From Symbiodinium natans (lineage: Eukaryota > Sar > Dinophyceae > Suessiales > Symbiodiniaceae), in contig CAJNDS010001735.1 of NCBI GenBank assembly GCA_905221605.1, positions 245,136 to 309,135 of the forward strand: a stretch of 64,000 bases of DNA. Reading direction: 5' to 3'. The number at the start of each line of letters is the position of its first letter. Position 1 is the stretch's first letter. The position numbers and the translations under genes are program-made. Below, in pieces: positions 1 through 11,421 of the stretch. The notes under the pieces were generated by a model that saw nothing but the letters and a program-made list of their open reading frames with translations, searched no databases and was not told the origin of the DNA.

Positions 1-67
1 ACCCGAAGCAAAAGCAACCCGAAACCCTCGACCCTAAGCCCACACAAGGCCCCCCATTGAATCGTAC

Positions 68-2428
68 CTCGGCGTGCATGGGATCCATGCCGTGCCCTGC
101 ATAGGGCACCTGGCAGGGGCTTGGGGGCGCTGGGCACTGGAGCTTGCGAGGCTTTTGAGAGTTTGGGGGGTTTGCGGCTGAAGCCCCACTTAGGGTGTAG
201 GGTTTAGGGTTTAGGGTTTAGGTTTAGGGTTTAGGGTTTAGGGTTTAGGGTTTAGGGTTTAGGGTTTAGGGTTTAGGGTTTAGGGTTTAGGGTTTAGGGT
301 TTAGGGTTTAGGGTTTAGGGTTTAGGGTTTAGGGTTTAGGGTTTAGGGTTTAGGTGTAGGGTTTAGGGTTTAGGGTTTAGGGTTTAGGGTTTAGGGTTTA
401 GGGTTTAGGGTTTAGGGTTTAGGGTTTAGGGTTTAGGGTTTAGGGTTTAGGGTTTAGGGTTTAGGGTTGAGCTCTTAAGCCCACTCTAAATCCTATGCCC
501 TAAGCTCAAAGGCAGCGGCACCTCGGCAGGCATCGCTGCGCCCTCCATCGGCGGGTAGACGGGGTAAGGCGCCTGCGGAGTGCCGAAGAATGGGCCGAAC
601 AGGTTTTAGGGTTTAGGGTTTCAGGGTTCAGGGTTCAGGGTTTAGGGTTTAGGGGTTTGGGTTTTGGTTTTGGGGGTATCTATGTCATGAGCCCTTTTCG
701 GACACGGACAAAAAAGCAAAAAACAACAATCTGAGGAGAAAGCACTGAAACCTCATTTGCATGCTACAATCCCTGAATCCCTGAACCCTGAGCCCTTTCT
801 GTAAAAGCAAACCCTCAGCCCGTGAAGTTTAGGGTTTAGGCTTAGGGTTTCGGATTAAGGGTTCAGACGTTAATGGTGCTCTTGACGGGCTCCGGCCCTC
901 GCACTGGAGCCTCCGCGTAGGGCTCCTCCGGAAAGACCTCCCCACAGCCATGACAGGTGGTCCCCTGTAAACCCCACTAGAGGGCCTCTGCAGAAGGTTT
1001 TGAGACTGCAAAAGCGCAATGCCCACCCTATACCCTGAACCCTGAACCCTAAACCCTAAACCCTAAACCCTGAACCCCAAACCCTAAACCCTAAGCCCTA
1101 AGAAGTGGCGAAATAGAGATCGGCTGTGCCAGCTGAAGCCTGAACGCCTCACGAAACCCCACCGCTGCAGCCTCGCCCATGGGCACCGGCTCGACATAGG
1201 GCTCCGCATACCTCTCTCGCTGGGGTTTAGGGTTTAGGGTTTAGGGTTTAGGGTTTAGGGTTTAGGGTTTAGGGTTTAGGGTTTAGGGTCTAGGGTCTAG
1301 GGTCTAGGGTTAGGGTTTAGGGTTTAGGGTTTAGGGTTTAGGGTTTAGGGTTTAGGGTTTAGGGTTTAGGGTTTAGGGTTTAGGGTTTAGGGTTTAGGGG
1401 TTAGGGTTTAGGGTTTAGGGTTTAGGGTTTAGGGTTTAGGGTTTAGGGTGTAGGGTTCAGGGCTCCCTGCTTGGGGCCCTTCGAACCATTGTAACATCGG
1501 GGTCTTAAGAATTGGAATAGGGTGTTGGGGGTCATTATAGTATATTCTACAAAGGGGACCCGAAGGGAATAGTATTGGTGTTTTTTCGGACACCTATCTT
1601 ACACGACTTAGGGAAGCCTTGAAAAGCCCTTTTTCAGCGCAGGGTTCAGGGCCAAACCTTGCGGGGGTGAGCTTGAGGGCTATGGGCCGAAGCACCCTGA
1701 GCGGACAAAGATCCAAAAAGCCTCGACCTCGCTTCTCACTAATAGATGAGGGAAGCAGGCCCCTGACATTCCCCAAAATTCTATCACTATCTCTACCCTT
1801 GAAGGGATTCGATCTAGCCTCATTCCCGCACGAAGTAAGAACCCACCCTAAACCCAGAACCCTAAACCCTACACCCCAAACCCTGATCTGAACCCTAAAC
1901 CCTAAACCCTATAAACCCTAAACCCTCATTCCCTGTCCCAAAGAACCAAAAGGCTGCCAAGCGCTTCGGGGTTGCGGCTCCACGAAGGGCTCCCCGAAGG
2001 GCGCTTGCAGGGGGGCGGCTGAGGGGACGAAGACGGCGGCTCCGGCGTTGAGGCTCGGGGCCTGCATCGTAGGGGTTTTGGGGGGGTTGGGGGGGAGCTT
2101 AGGGTCTAGGATTCAGGGGGTTCAGGGGTTTAGGGGGTTTAGGGTCTGCACCCTAAGCCCCAAACCGCAAACCCTGAATCCTGGGTAAGGGGCTGAGGGG
2201 TGGTTGGGCCGAGTGGTGCGGCTCAGAAGAAGTGTAGAATTCTTGGAGTTGAGGGTTCAGCTTTGAGCTGGAGTTTCGGGTTGGGGGTTGAGATTTAAGC
2301 CCTAAACCCTAAACCCTAAACCCTAAACCCCAAATCCGATATACACCCAGGATTATGGGAAGCTGCGGCCCCAGGGCCTCTGCCGACCAGGACGCTTCGG
2401 GAGGACTGGCTGCGGGAGCTTCGCCAGC
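68..2428 (-). CDS. PAM2-motif protein, partial, exons split by telomeric repeats
   Basis: Not recognised as a named gene. Minus-strand exons fit together in frame: 2378-2428, a second starting at 2061 (to about 1955), about 1105-1220, about 865-985, 522-572, and 68-109, which ends at a GT donor so the gene runs off the left edge. The second exon starts APSLNAGAAVFVP, a good match to the PAM2 motif (S-x-L-N-x-x-A-x-x-F-x-P) that binds the MLLE domain of poly(A)-binding protein. Downstream is a degenerate repeat (GEPFVEPQP, AEPYVEPVP, EEPYAEAPV). Two junctions are exact: GAG|GCCC to CAG|GCCC (a GC-AG intron with a GCCC direct repeat) and GAG|GTGCC to CAG|GTGCC. The introns hold the TTTAGGG arrays at 190-470 and 1223-1457. 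A start could lie near 4577 (reading MMHMTPHPPP), but that link is a guess. A role in mRNA metabolism is inferred from PAM2 only. Confidence 0.6.
190..470. repeat. TTTAGGG telomeric-type array
   Basis: Nearly perfect head-to-tail TTTAGGG heptamers, about 40 copies, with rare slips (TTTAGG at about 220, TGTAGGG at about 355). The array lies between exons 68-109 and 522-572 of the minus-strand PAM2 gene and is therefore intronic. It is not evidence of a chromosome end by itself, since non-telomeric DNA lies on both sides. Confidence 0.95.
1223..1457. repeat. TTTAGGG telomeric-type array
   Basis: About 33 TTTAGGG units with a short run of TCTAGGG variants near 1288-1305. It directly abuts a coding exon (about 1105-1220) whose minus-strand acceptor CCCCAG is formed at the array edge. 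Confidence 0.95.
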
Positions 2429-2739
2429 CTGCGAGGCATTTAGGGGGTTTAGGTTTTTTAGGGTTTAGGGTTTGGGGTTTGGGGTTTAGTGTTTAGGGTC
2501 TTAGGGTCATGGTCTTCGGGTCATGGTCTGACCGACATTGTTGGTTGTTATGGTGTCGTCTAGGGTGGGAATAAAGAAAGGTCCATTCAAGGGCTATAGA
2601 GCTTCAGGATTTGGGGATTTATGGGTTTTGCGATGCTTTGCGGCTTTAAAATTTAGGGGTTCGCGGTGTCAGTGCATCAGTCTATCAGTGTATCAAGGCT
2701 TTAGCGACCCAGCCGGTCAGCCCCCTACTCCGGACGCTG

Positions 2740-3780
2740 CAAAACCTACCGCCCCAGTGACTGTGCAGATTTGACAGAGCAGGAGGTCAGCATCATGAGC
2801 ATCAGCTGAACATTTTCGCCCGGCAAAGGTGCAGAAATGCCGAGGTGGGAGGAGATCGGCTCCACGAGCACTGCCCCAGTGAATGTGCTGATTTGAGGAG
2901 CTGGGCAATTTTCCGGCCACATGGTCCCCCAGGCTCCAGACGCTTGCGAAACCCCACGATGCCCGGGCTTGTGCAGATTTGACGAGGAGCAAGGAGACTG
3001 ATACCGAAGGCTGGCCAGCAGCCCGAGTGCTAGCAGATAACTGAGGAGCCACGACCGTCCCACAAACTTCGGCAACATGCGCGGCGCCGGCGACACGGCA
3101 TGGGCACTGCGACAAAGCCAAGGATGCTGATCTTCGCCTTGCAACCTAACCTTTGGATTCGCAGACATTGCGGACACGAAACGGAATCCGCAATCGCAAG
3201 TCAGGCAGCCGAGGTCGAGTTAATCCTCGGGACACCCCAAGAACTCCAACTGAAGCTTTCATTTTGAGGGTTTCGTTAGCTTGGGGGGGGGAGGGGTAGG
3301 CCAAACCCTACAGAGCCGAAAGCCCTTGCGAAAAACCACGACGCAAGTGCTTGTGCAGATTTGACGAGGCGGGAGGAGAGCATCACGAGCATCACTTGGG
3401 TTGTTTTCCGGCTACATGGCTTCCTAGGCCCCAGACGCTGGCAAAAACCCACGACCCGTGATTGCATAGACTTGACGAGGTGGAAGGAGAGCATCATGAG
3501 CGTCAGCTGGGTTATCTTCCGGCCACATGGCCCCTTAGGCTCCAGACGCTTGCAACACCCACGACCCCCGTCCTTGTGCGCATTTGACGAGGCGGGACAT
3601 CACAAGCATCAGCTGGGTTAGTTTCCACAACCCCCATGCTTGTGCAGGCAGGAGGAGAGCATCATGAGCCTCTGCTGGGTTATCTTTCGGCCACATGGCC
3701 CCCTAGGCTCCAGACGCTTGCAAAACCCACAACCTCCGTGCTTGTGCAGATTTGACGAGGCAGGAGGAAAACACGAGGCG
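2740..3780 (+). repeat. About 113-bp dispersed repeat family, cluster 1
   Basis: Several diverged, mostly head-to-tail copies of a unit of about 113 bp. Its hallmarks in order are TGTGCAGATTTGACGAGG, a block reading GAGAGCATCATGAGCATCAG, TTTTCCGGCCACATGG, and CCTAGGCTCCAGACGCTTGC. Copies start near 2760, 2880, 2970, 3350, 3465, 3570 and 3735. The open frames crossing it have no constant reading frame between copies, so it looks non-coding. The same family recurs at 12.57-13.66 kb. The rest of 2430-4480 holds only short TTTAGGG runs and one foldback element. Confidence 0.85.
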
Positions 3781-3926
3781 GCCCCTAAACCCTAAACCCT
3801 AAACCCTGTTCTGTTTAGGGCTTTAGGGCTTTGGGGTTCAGGAACAGGTTGGTACTTCAATCAAGAATAGATGGCCCAAGCCTCCATAACCGAAATCCTG
3901 CATCCTATGCCCTAAACCCTAAACAC

Positions 3927-4020
3927 TCTTAGGGTGGTTGCATGGTCCCTTGATATGGGCCCTTCAAGAAAGGGGACCCCGTGTAGGGACCATCTTAAGG
4001 GATCATATAACTACCCTTAG
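3927..4020. mobile_element. MITE-like foldback element, about 94 bp
   Basis: The left arm (3929-3958, TTAGGGTGGTTGCATGG onward) and right arm (3990-4019) are about 80 percent inverted repeats of each other, separated by only about 30 bp. A diverged half of a similar sequence is seen near 32.44-32.49 kb. No ORF lies inside. Mobility is inferred from structure only. Confidence 0.5.
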
Positions 4021-4905
4021 ATACACCCTTACCCCAAACTCTATGTACTAAAACCAAAATCCGATAAACCCTGAACCTCAAGACCGATACGCTAAACCCT
4101 AAACCCTAAACCCCACAAATGAACTAAAGGTCACGAGAGTTTTGGCTTCAATGCTGGTTTAGGGATTAGGGTTTAGGGTTTCGGGTTTAGGGCTTGGAGT
4201 TGTGTCCGGGGTTGTGAGGGATGTATCTGCTGGGTTTGGAGCTCTGACTCCAGCTGTGGCAAGCTTGACAACCAGCATGATCTCAAGGCCTTACGCTCGT
4301 AACACCTCTCTTAAGCCCTAACTGCCCTAACTCCGAACTCTACACACATTCAATACGGGGCCCTAACCTTAAAAACCCTACCGCCGTACAAGCCACACAT
4401 TCACAAAAGGCGTTGATCCAAACCATCTTGTTGGTACTAAAGTGTACACCCCAAACCTACATCGACCAAACCTCCGCAAGCGTCAAGCGCTGCAGGTGCT
4501 GGCGCACACGTTTCTTTCTGCTCCGGGTGGTGCATCCCCGCTTGGCGGGGAGGGGGGTGCGGGGTCATGTGCATCATAAATGAGGGTTTCTGGATATAGG
4601 ATCCTCAGGTTTGGGGCGTAGGGGCTCACTGCCGGCATGGCCCACGGGCCGGTGTGCCAGCGTTGCCAGGGCCAAGCGCCCACAGGGATGCGATGCGCGG
4701 ATGCACTGGCGGGCCTGTGTTGCAGGAGAGGCTCTGAGGTCCAAAAGTGAGTCGTTGGGTTTTGGGATGTCTGGGCAGCATACTACGACGAGCTGAGCGT
4801 CCGAGGCCCTTGAGCTCGCAAGCCTAAACCCCAAAGCTGAACCCAACAGCCTCAACCATCTCCATCCCCAACCCTAGGCCCTGAACTCGTGCCCCAGCCA
4901 GCCTC

Positions 4906-7900
4906 CTACACCACGATCTCCTCGGGCGCCCTCGCGCCCGAACGAGCAGCGACACGGACTCCGTAGAGTTTGTCGCCGTTCTGGTCGTGATACGTCACCT
5001 GCACGGAATCTAGGTGAGGATAAAGGGCTTTGGGTTGATAAAATCCCGAATCCCTAAGCCCTAAGCCCTAAACTCTCGCGCTGCTCTGTCCATCCTCGCT
5101 GAAGCTCTGTAAAGACCTTCCCGCGAAGCCCGAAAACCCTGAACCCAAACCTGAATCAAACCCTAACCCCAAAAAAGCCCATGAGCCCTGAACCCCCAAG
5201 GGCACACCGAAAATCGTGCACATGCGGAAGCAAAAAGCCGTACCACCAGCGAGGAACCCTCCTGGTGCCTCATCCCAAACCTTCAGCCCCCAAGCCTGAA
5301 TTCTCAGTCTACCAACTAACAAACTTCCGTAACCTCAAAGCCCCGAAACCCCTACAACCACAAAACCCCTACAACCCTACAACCCTACAACCCTACAACC
5401 CAAAACCCCAAAACCCCAAAACCCCAAAACCCCAACACCCCCAACACCCCCAACACCCCCAACACCCCCAACACCCCCAAACACCCCCAACACCCCCAAA
5501 CACCCCCCAACACCCCCAAACACCCCCAAACACCCCCAACACCCCCACCAACACCCCAAAACACCCTCAACCCCCTAAGCCCCCAAAGCCCCCAAACCCC
5601 CACACCGGCCTCCACGTCGTCATCCCCGAATTGCAGGGACGCAAAGCCGCCATGCACGGAACCTTGCCTTTGCGCACCAAACCCTAAACCCTAAACCCTA
5701 AACCCTAAACCCTAAACCCTAAACCCTAAACCCCGTCCAAGCACTATAGGGGTTCAGGGCTGAGGGATTGAGTAATAGGGATTATGGACTAGGTGTTTCG
5801 GGATTCGGGATTGAGGGTTTCGGGTCATCATGATGTGAGTTCTCGTATGATAGTAATGCTACTGAAAGCCTTTCTGTACGTGAAGAATGTCTTCGTTGCT
5901 AGCTGTTGGGGCCACGTCAATGCCACATAGATCTTAGTAAACACCTCAAACTCCCAAGCGCAAACCTTTTAAAACCAAAGCCCTCACCCTAACCCTAAAC
6001 CCTAAACCCTAAACCCTAAACCCTAAACCCTAAACCCTAAATAACCAAAGATCGTCTGCCCAGCCACGGCTTTGGGCCGATGCCGGGTCCTCGCCCGTGG
6101 TCCCCTGAGAGCAGGTAGCGGATGGCGCCTGGATGTTGAGGGCTTCTAGGGTTTAGGGTTTAGGGTTTAGAGTTTAGGGTTTAGGGTTTAGGGTTTTTGG
6201 GGGGTTTGCGGGTTTTTTTAGGGTCTTAATGTTTTGAAACGGTTTATGGGGTTTGGAGGTCTTAGGGCGTTTGGGATTTTCTAGGATGTTGAGGGTTTAT
6301 AGGGCCTTAAGGGCTTTTCTAGGGTTTTATCGGTTTGGAGGTCGGGGTTATAAGGTTACGTTTTGGGTCATAGGGTGTTTACAGGGTTTTGCGGCGTTGG
6401 AGGTCGGGGTTATAAGGTTGTCTTAGGGCCTTTATAGGGTTTTTATGGGGTTTGGAGTTCGGGGTTTGATGGGTTTAGAGTTTGGGCGTTCAGGTACGAG
6501 CTTTGGAAGCGGATGAGGCACAGGCGGCAACAGACAGGAAAAGCAAAACCACGCAGAGCGCCTTCCGGGACAGTGTGAATCATCTCTGTGCCATAGCAGC
6601 ACTCTTTGCCCATGCCGGAGAGGAACATCTCCTTGAGCCGGGGGGGGGGGGGGGGGCCTTGAGGCCAAAGGTTTGTGACGTCTTTTGGCCTGATCAGGTA
6701 GAAACTTGGATTTTTCCGTAACACGAACCTTATAGGGTATCGGACTCGGAAAGGCTCCACACCCCCCCCCCCCCCCCCCCTGAAGTCTACCCCTGCCCCT
6801 CAGCATGGCCACGGCACCACCCCATCCACCACGATGTGCTCCAGCATGTGGTCGTGGCCACTCAAGTAGTGCGCACCTCGGCTGTCACCCGGAATGGAGC
6901 GGGATCCTACGCGGCCCCCACTACCCAGGCGAATTGTTTTGGAAGCCCAAACCCAACCTCCAGAAACTTCCGCAGCAGAGTGAACTCTGACAAGCCTGCA
7001 ACCTGGCCCATGAACCAGCAACCTCGTCTAGGCTTTTGGCTTTCGGGCGTGGCGCAAGATGAAGACTCCAATGCCCTGTAATTAAGGACCCTTGCAAAAA
7101 GCCATTCTAAGAAAGCTGGAGAAGCATTAGGGTTTCGGGTGTGTGGCGTCAAGGGTAGCTGAAGGGTATTGAAGTCTCTGGTCAAGCCAGAACACCTCAA
7201 ACCCCGAACCCCCAATTCCCAGTGGCGGGGTGACGACGAGGTTCTGAAAAGTTTTATGGTGAGGATGTGGGGCTTGTGGCTCAGGGTGGCGGGTCTTGGG
7301 ATTGGGGTCTTGGGGTCGAGGGCTTGCGGCTTAGCTTAGGAAGTTTAGGGAAGGGTTTAGGGCAGAAGCCTGAACCCTAAACCCTAAACCCCTAAACCCG
7401 AAGCCAAAGCAGTCTGTTTGAATCAAGTGCCGTGCGCCCGGAGCAGGGGGAGCAGTTTCTGCACCAACACACGAGTTGTGCCGTCCGAGCCTCCGCACGG
7501 CTTCAGGGCGCAGGGGTCAAGGTTCCTGAACCCTACGCCCTGAAACCGCAACCGCTAAACCAACCTAAACCCGACCTGAACCCTCAAGCCTAAACCCTGA
7601 ACCCTAAACCCTAAACCCTAAACCCTAAACCCTAAACCCTAAACCCTAAACCCTAAACCCTAAACCCAACCCTGAACCTTCAAGCCTAAACCCTGAACCC
7701 TAAACCCTACATCAAGGGCTCCAAAGCGTTACGTCAGGACCTCAGGGCCCACTGCAAAAATATCTTGAGCTTGGGTACAAGGGTTTCGTGTACAAGGCTA
7801 CCTCAGTGAGACTGGGAAGGCCTGCGCTGTAGATGGGATAGTGCCCGGCCACCCAGAGGAAGTCGGCCGTGCTGGAATTCCTCAGCCCAAAACTGCAGGG

Positions 7901-10900
7901 TTTAGGGTGTAGAGTGTAGGACCCGATCCCTGTGTGCTCTTTCCCCCTCCCCCAACCCAACGCGGCAATCAGCCAACTCGCCTGGGAGTGCCGAAAGCCC
8001 GAAACTCTTTAAAAAACTCCGGAGGCCCAGCCTGTAAACCCCCAACCTCTAGACCCCACACCTTTGGGTTTAGGGGAGGCTATATGCTCAAGAGCCTAGG
8101 GTTGTGAGCTGCGTGTCTTTTGGGTCTGGGGGGTCTGGGGTTTAGGGTTTCGGGTGAGGGCTTAAGGGGCATGGGGGTTTCGTGGCTTTGGGCTTGTTGG
8201 GAGTCCCGCTGCAGCATAGGCTCAGCTTCTCTGCGAGCCATTGCCACTCAGCCTCCTGCAGTCTTTTGCCGGGGGGTAAGAGCCACTCTAAACCCGAAAC
8301 ACTAAAACTGAGCCCTAACTCTAAACCCATTTATGCGCTCAGGCTTTGGGCTTCAGGGGGCTTCGGGGATTGCTGTCTATTTGAAGCCAGGGTGCCGCAT
8401 GCACTGTGCTGTGAGGCCCGGGCAATTCACAGCCCAGGCAGCTGTCATCGCTGGGACCTCACTTGGGCGTGGGCTTGAGGGTCTTGGGGGGGCCCAGGGT
8501 TGAGGGTTTAGGGGCTTCGGCCCTTTAGAGCCTTTTGGGGGCCTTTAGGGCTTTGGTGGGCTTTAAGCGTTAAAGCCCTAAACCCTCAAACCCTAAACCC
8601 CTAAACCCCTAAACCCCTAAACCCTGAACCCCTAAACCCTAAACCCTAAAACCCTACAAACCCTCCTCCGCTGCCTGCCAGGAGTATCGTGTCCAGCATC
8701 AGCAGCTCCAGGGTCCGTGGGGCGCCCGTGCTGGCCTGAATGGGCCCAATTGCGGCTCCGGGCTTTCTGGGGGGCGCTTAGGGTTTAGGGTTTAGGGTTT
8801 AAGGTTTAGGGTTTAGGGATGTTTAGGGTTTAGGGTTGAGGGCTTAAGCTTTGTTCAAGAGAAGAGGAGTTTGGGGTGCTTCGGGAGGGGGTCCAACTCG
8901 CGCGGCGAACCGAGGAGAGGATGGCGCCTTCCAGTCGTAGGTGAGGTTGTAGTACAGGGAGGGAAAGTTCCACTGCCTGGAGTCCCGTGAGTACGCGAGC
9001 TGCGCCGACACGTTGCCACGGTGGTCGTGGTTGCCTTGGGAACCCAAAAACTGGGAGCTCACCCCGGAATCCCTCATAAACCCATCACAATACCCAGAAA
9101 CGACACCCATGCTGGGTACGGGAAGCAGCTGGAGGCTAAACTACATGGCCAACTACATTGGGCCCCCAGTTCCAGGCACCTGCTGTGTAGATGGGGTCCT
9201 TTGGGAGAAGAAAGGGTTCCGGGATTCAGGGCTCATGGATTTAGGGTTTAGGATTTAGGGTTTAGGGTTTAGGGTTTAGGGTTTTGGGGTTTAGGGTTTA
9301 GGGTTTCCAGGAGGTCCCCGCCTGCCACCACCCAGAAGGGGAGGTCCGGCAGGTCTCCCTTGCAGTAAACCTCCTCGAAGGTTTCCTTGGGAGCAATGGA
9401 GGCCGATTAAACTCAAGGAATCATACATCTCCGAAATATGGGCCCGTTTAAGTCCCCAAAAAATCTCTAAAGAGGGTCCCAAACCCCAAGGGTGCAACCT
9501 CATGGGTCCGTGATAAACCCCAGGCCCTAAACCCCAAACCCCAAACCATTCCACCCTCCCAACTGCCGCAGAGGTTTAGGGTTTCGGGTCTATGGCACCT
9601 GAATAGGACACAAGAAGGAACGCCTAACTTTGCGAGTTGAGGCTTACGGGGGGTTAAGGCAACCCTAAACTCTATAGTAAGTGGCGAAAACCCTAAAACC
9701 CTTAAACCCTAAACCCTAAACCCTAAAGCCCTAAACCCTAAAACCCTAAACCCTAAACTCTAAAAACCCTAAACCCAGGCGCGCTAAACCGCGGTGAGTT
9801 TGTGCTCTGCACGCCGTGGTCGTAGAAGTTGTCGCCAAGCCTGGGATGCCGGGTTTAGAGGCTTCGGGCCGTTGGGCTTAGAGGTTTAGGGTTTAGGGTT
9901 TAGGGTTTAGGGTTTAGGGTTTAGGGTTTAGGGTGTAGAGGTTTAGAGTCAGGGTCCTGGTCAAGGTGTGGGATGGCGCGGGGGGGCTTGGAATCTAAGA
10001 TCCTCGGACCACATAGAACCCTGCAACCCTCACACCCCACCCGCAAAGAAGACTCAAGACTCAAGACCAGAAAACCTAGATGAACCCTAAACCCTAAACC
10101 CTAAACGCTAAACCCTAAACCCTAAACCAAAAACCCTAAACCTAAACCCTAAACCCTAGCCCTAAACCCTAAACCCTGCTAAACCCCAATGAGCCCGAGA
10201 TGGCTGAGGCTTCGGGGGAACCAGGACTCCGAATTGATGAAAGCAAATAGGGCCCCCAAATCCTTGAGAACCTAAACCCTAAACCCTAAACCCTAAACCC
10301 CCCAATACCCCCCAATACCCCCCCCCCCAAACCCCCAAACCCTAAAGCTTCTGCACTCCTTGCGAACTCCTTGCAAGCACAGGAAGCAGGAGAACCATTT
10401 CGGCACCCTTGTCCTTGGCGACCTTGGCCATGCCAGCGGCGGCTTCGACCTCTCTTGGCAGCTGTTCAGGCCAAGACATAAACCCTAAACCCTAAACCCT
10501 ACGCCCTAAACCCTAAACCCTAAACCCCCAAACCCCAAAACCAGCCGAAACTGCAGGGGCGTGTAGGGTTCAAACCAGCAGCACCATGAGCCCTACAACC
10601 CTTGCAGCCCTCAACCCTCTAGACTCTGAAAGGCTCCGCCTGTCCATGGGTTGTGGGATGATGGTCACTGTGACCGCCCCAGTCGCCCACAGCCAAGAAA
10701 CTGGCAGGGAATTCAGGCTTCGAGCTTCGGGTCCAGGAAACTTTTTGGGGTTTAGGAATGTTTCGGGTTTGGACACGCGGTTCGGAATGTGAGAAACAGG
10801 ATGCTTTGCGGCTGTGTAGTGTGGAGCTGTAGGCCCGAAACCCTCAACCCTGAACCCGAAACCCTAAACCCTAAGCTCCCTTACAGGGTTTCGGGTCTTG

Positions 10901-11421
10901 CCGAGTACGGAAGGGCCGACGCGAAACCGCTAAAGCTCGAGACGGGGGGTTTCGGGCGGGTTTAGGGTTTGGGGTTTGGGGTTTGGGGTTTGGGGTTCTG
11001 GGTTTGGGGCTTGGGGTTTGGGGTTGGGGGTTTGGGTTTGCATTTCGTTAGAAAATAAAGTGTTTGGGGGATGTTGTAGCCACCTCGAGCTTAGAAGGGT
11101 CCTGCATTGCCTCAACCCTCATACCCAATATGAACCCTAAGCTCCACTGAAGCCCCCTGAACCCCAGGGAACCTCCACTAAACCCCCACCCCACCCCACC
11201 AAGCCTCACTATGCCCTGCTGAACCCAAACCCTTAACCCTTCAGATGCACACCTCAACCCCAAACCTTAAACCCTAAACCCCAAATCCTAAACCCCAAAC
11301 CCTAAACCCTAAACCCTGAACCCTGAACCCTACACCCGAAACCCTAACCAAAGAAGGGCCTCGGCCCAGCCCAAACGGCTGGAAGCAAGGGCAGCAGCGC
11401 GCGCAGCCGGGCCATGGCCAT
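4906..11421 (-). CDS. Tartrate-resistant/purple-type acid phosphatase, 16 exons
   Basis: A secreted binuclear-metal phosphomonoesterase of the acid phosphatase type 5 family, recognised from ordered motifs. Exon 1 (start 11421) encodes a signal peptide ([18 protein letters not shown]). Then come FLAVGDWGG (10640-10700), [15 protein letters not shown] (10388-10461), GDNFYDHGV (about 9785-9840), FEEVYC..PFWVVAG (9322-9385), and [16 protein letters not shown] with WNFPSLYY (8898-9034). Next are [13 protein letters not shown] (8675-8735), 8396-8457, [11 protein letters not shown] (8224-8255), [17 protein letters not shown] (7822-7880), [13 protein letters not shown] (7431-7490) and [16 protein letters not shown] (6821-6876). 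The last four are 6562-6631, 6095-6128, GGFASLQFG (5606-5667), and the C-terminus ending at TAG 4906 (4906-5009). The metal ligands of GDWG, GDNFY, GNHD, GHYP and GHDH are all present, at a normal length of about 350 residues. Most introns are GC-AG and are filled with TTTAGGG/CCCTAAA repeats. Junctions 1/2 and 4/5 are unresolved. Confidence 0.9.
5395..5575. repeat. CCCCCAACA-type minisatellite
   Basis: A G/C-skewed tandem repeat: CCCCAAAA units pass into CCCCCAACA and CCCCCAAACA units (period 9-10). It lies inside the intron between exons 5606-5667 and 4906-5009 of the acid phosphatase gene. The long frames reading PQHPQHPQ here are repeat artefacts. Confidence 0.9.
5676..6043. repeat. CCCTAAA arrays inside an acid phosphatase intron
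   Basis: Two CCCTAAA arrays (5676-5732 and about 5985-6043), in the opposite orientation to the array at 190-470. They bracket about 250 bp of unremarkable A/T-richer sequence. All of it lies in the intron between exons 6095-6128 and 5606-5667. Confidence 0.9.
6632..6820 (-). other. Intron with complementary poly-G and poly-C tracts
   Basis: This intron of the acid phosphatase gene has its ends fixed by the reading frame (GAT GGG|GTGG ... CAAG|GAGATG). On the plus strand it carries G17 at 6640-6656, just inside one end, and C19 at 6762-6780, near the other. In the transcript these tracts can pair and bring the two splice sites together. Confidence 0.7.
7590..7710. repeat. CCCTAAA array in an intron
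   Basis: About ten perfect CCCTAAA units at 7598-7665, with CCCTGAA variants on both sides. It lies in the acid phosphat­ase intron between exons 7822-7880 and 7431-7490. Similar short arrays at 8575-8655, 8780-8840, 9243-9305, 9690-9770, 9885-9935, 10085-10185, 10265-10305 and 10480-10530 fall in the other introns of this gene. Confidence 0.9.

Noticed and set aside
1-480. True chromosome end (telomere) at the left edge
   Set aside because: The array is short, is bounded by coding exons on both sides, and arrays of both orientations occur throughout 48 kb. The PAM2 gene runs off the edge.
2717-3621. Overlapping frames of 70-143 codons in the 113-bp repeat clusters
   Set aside because: The frame is not kept between repeat copies and no domain is seen.
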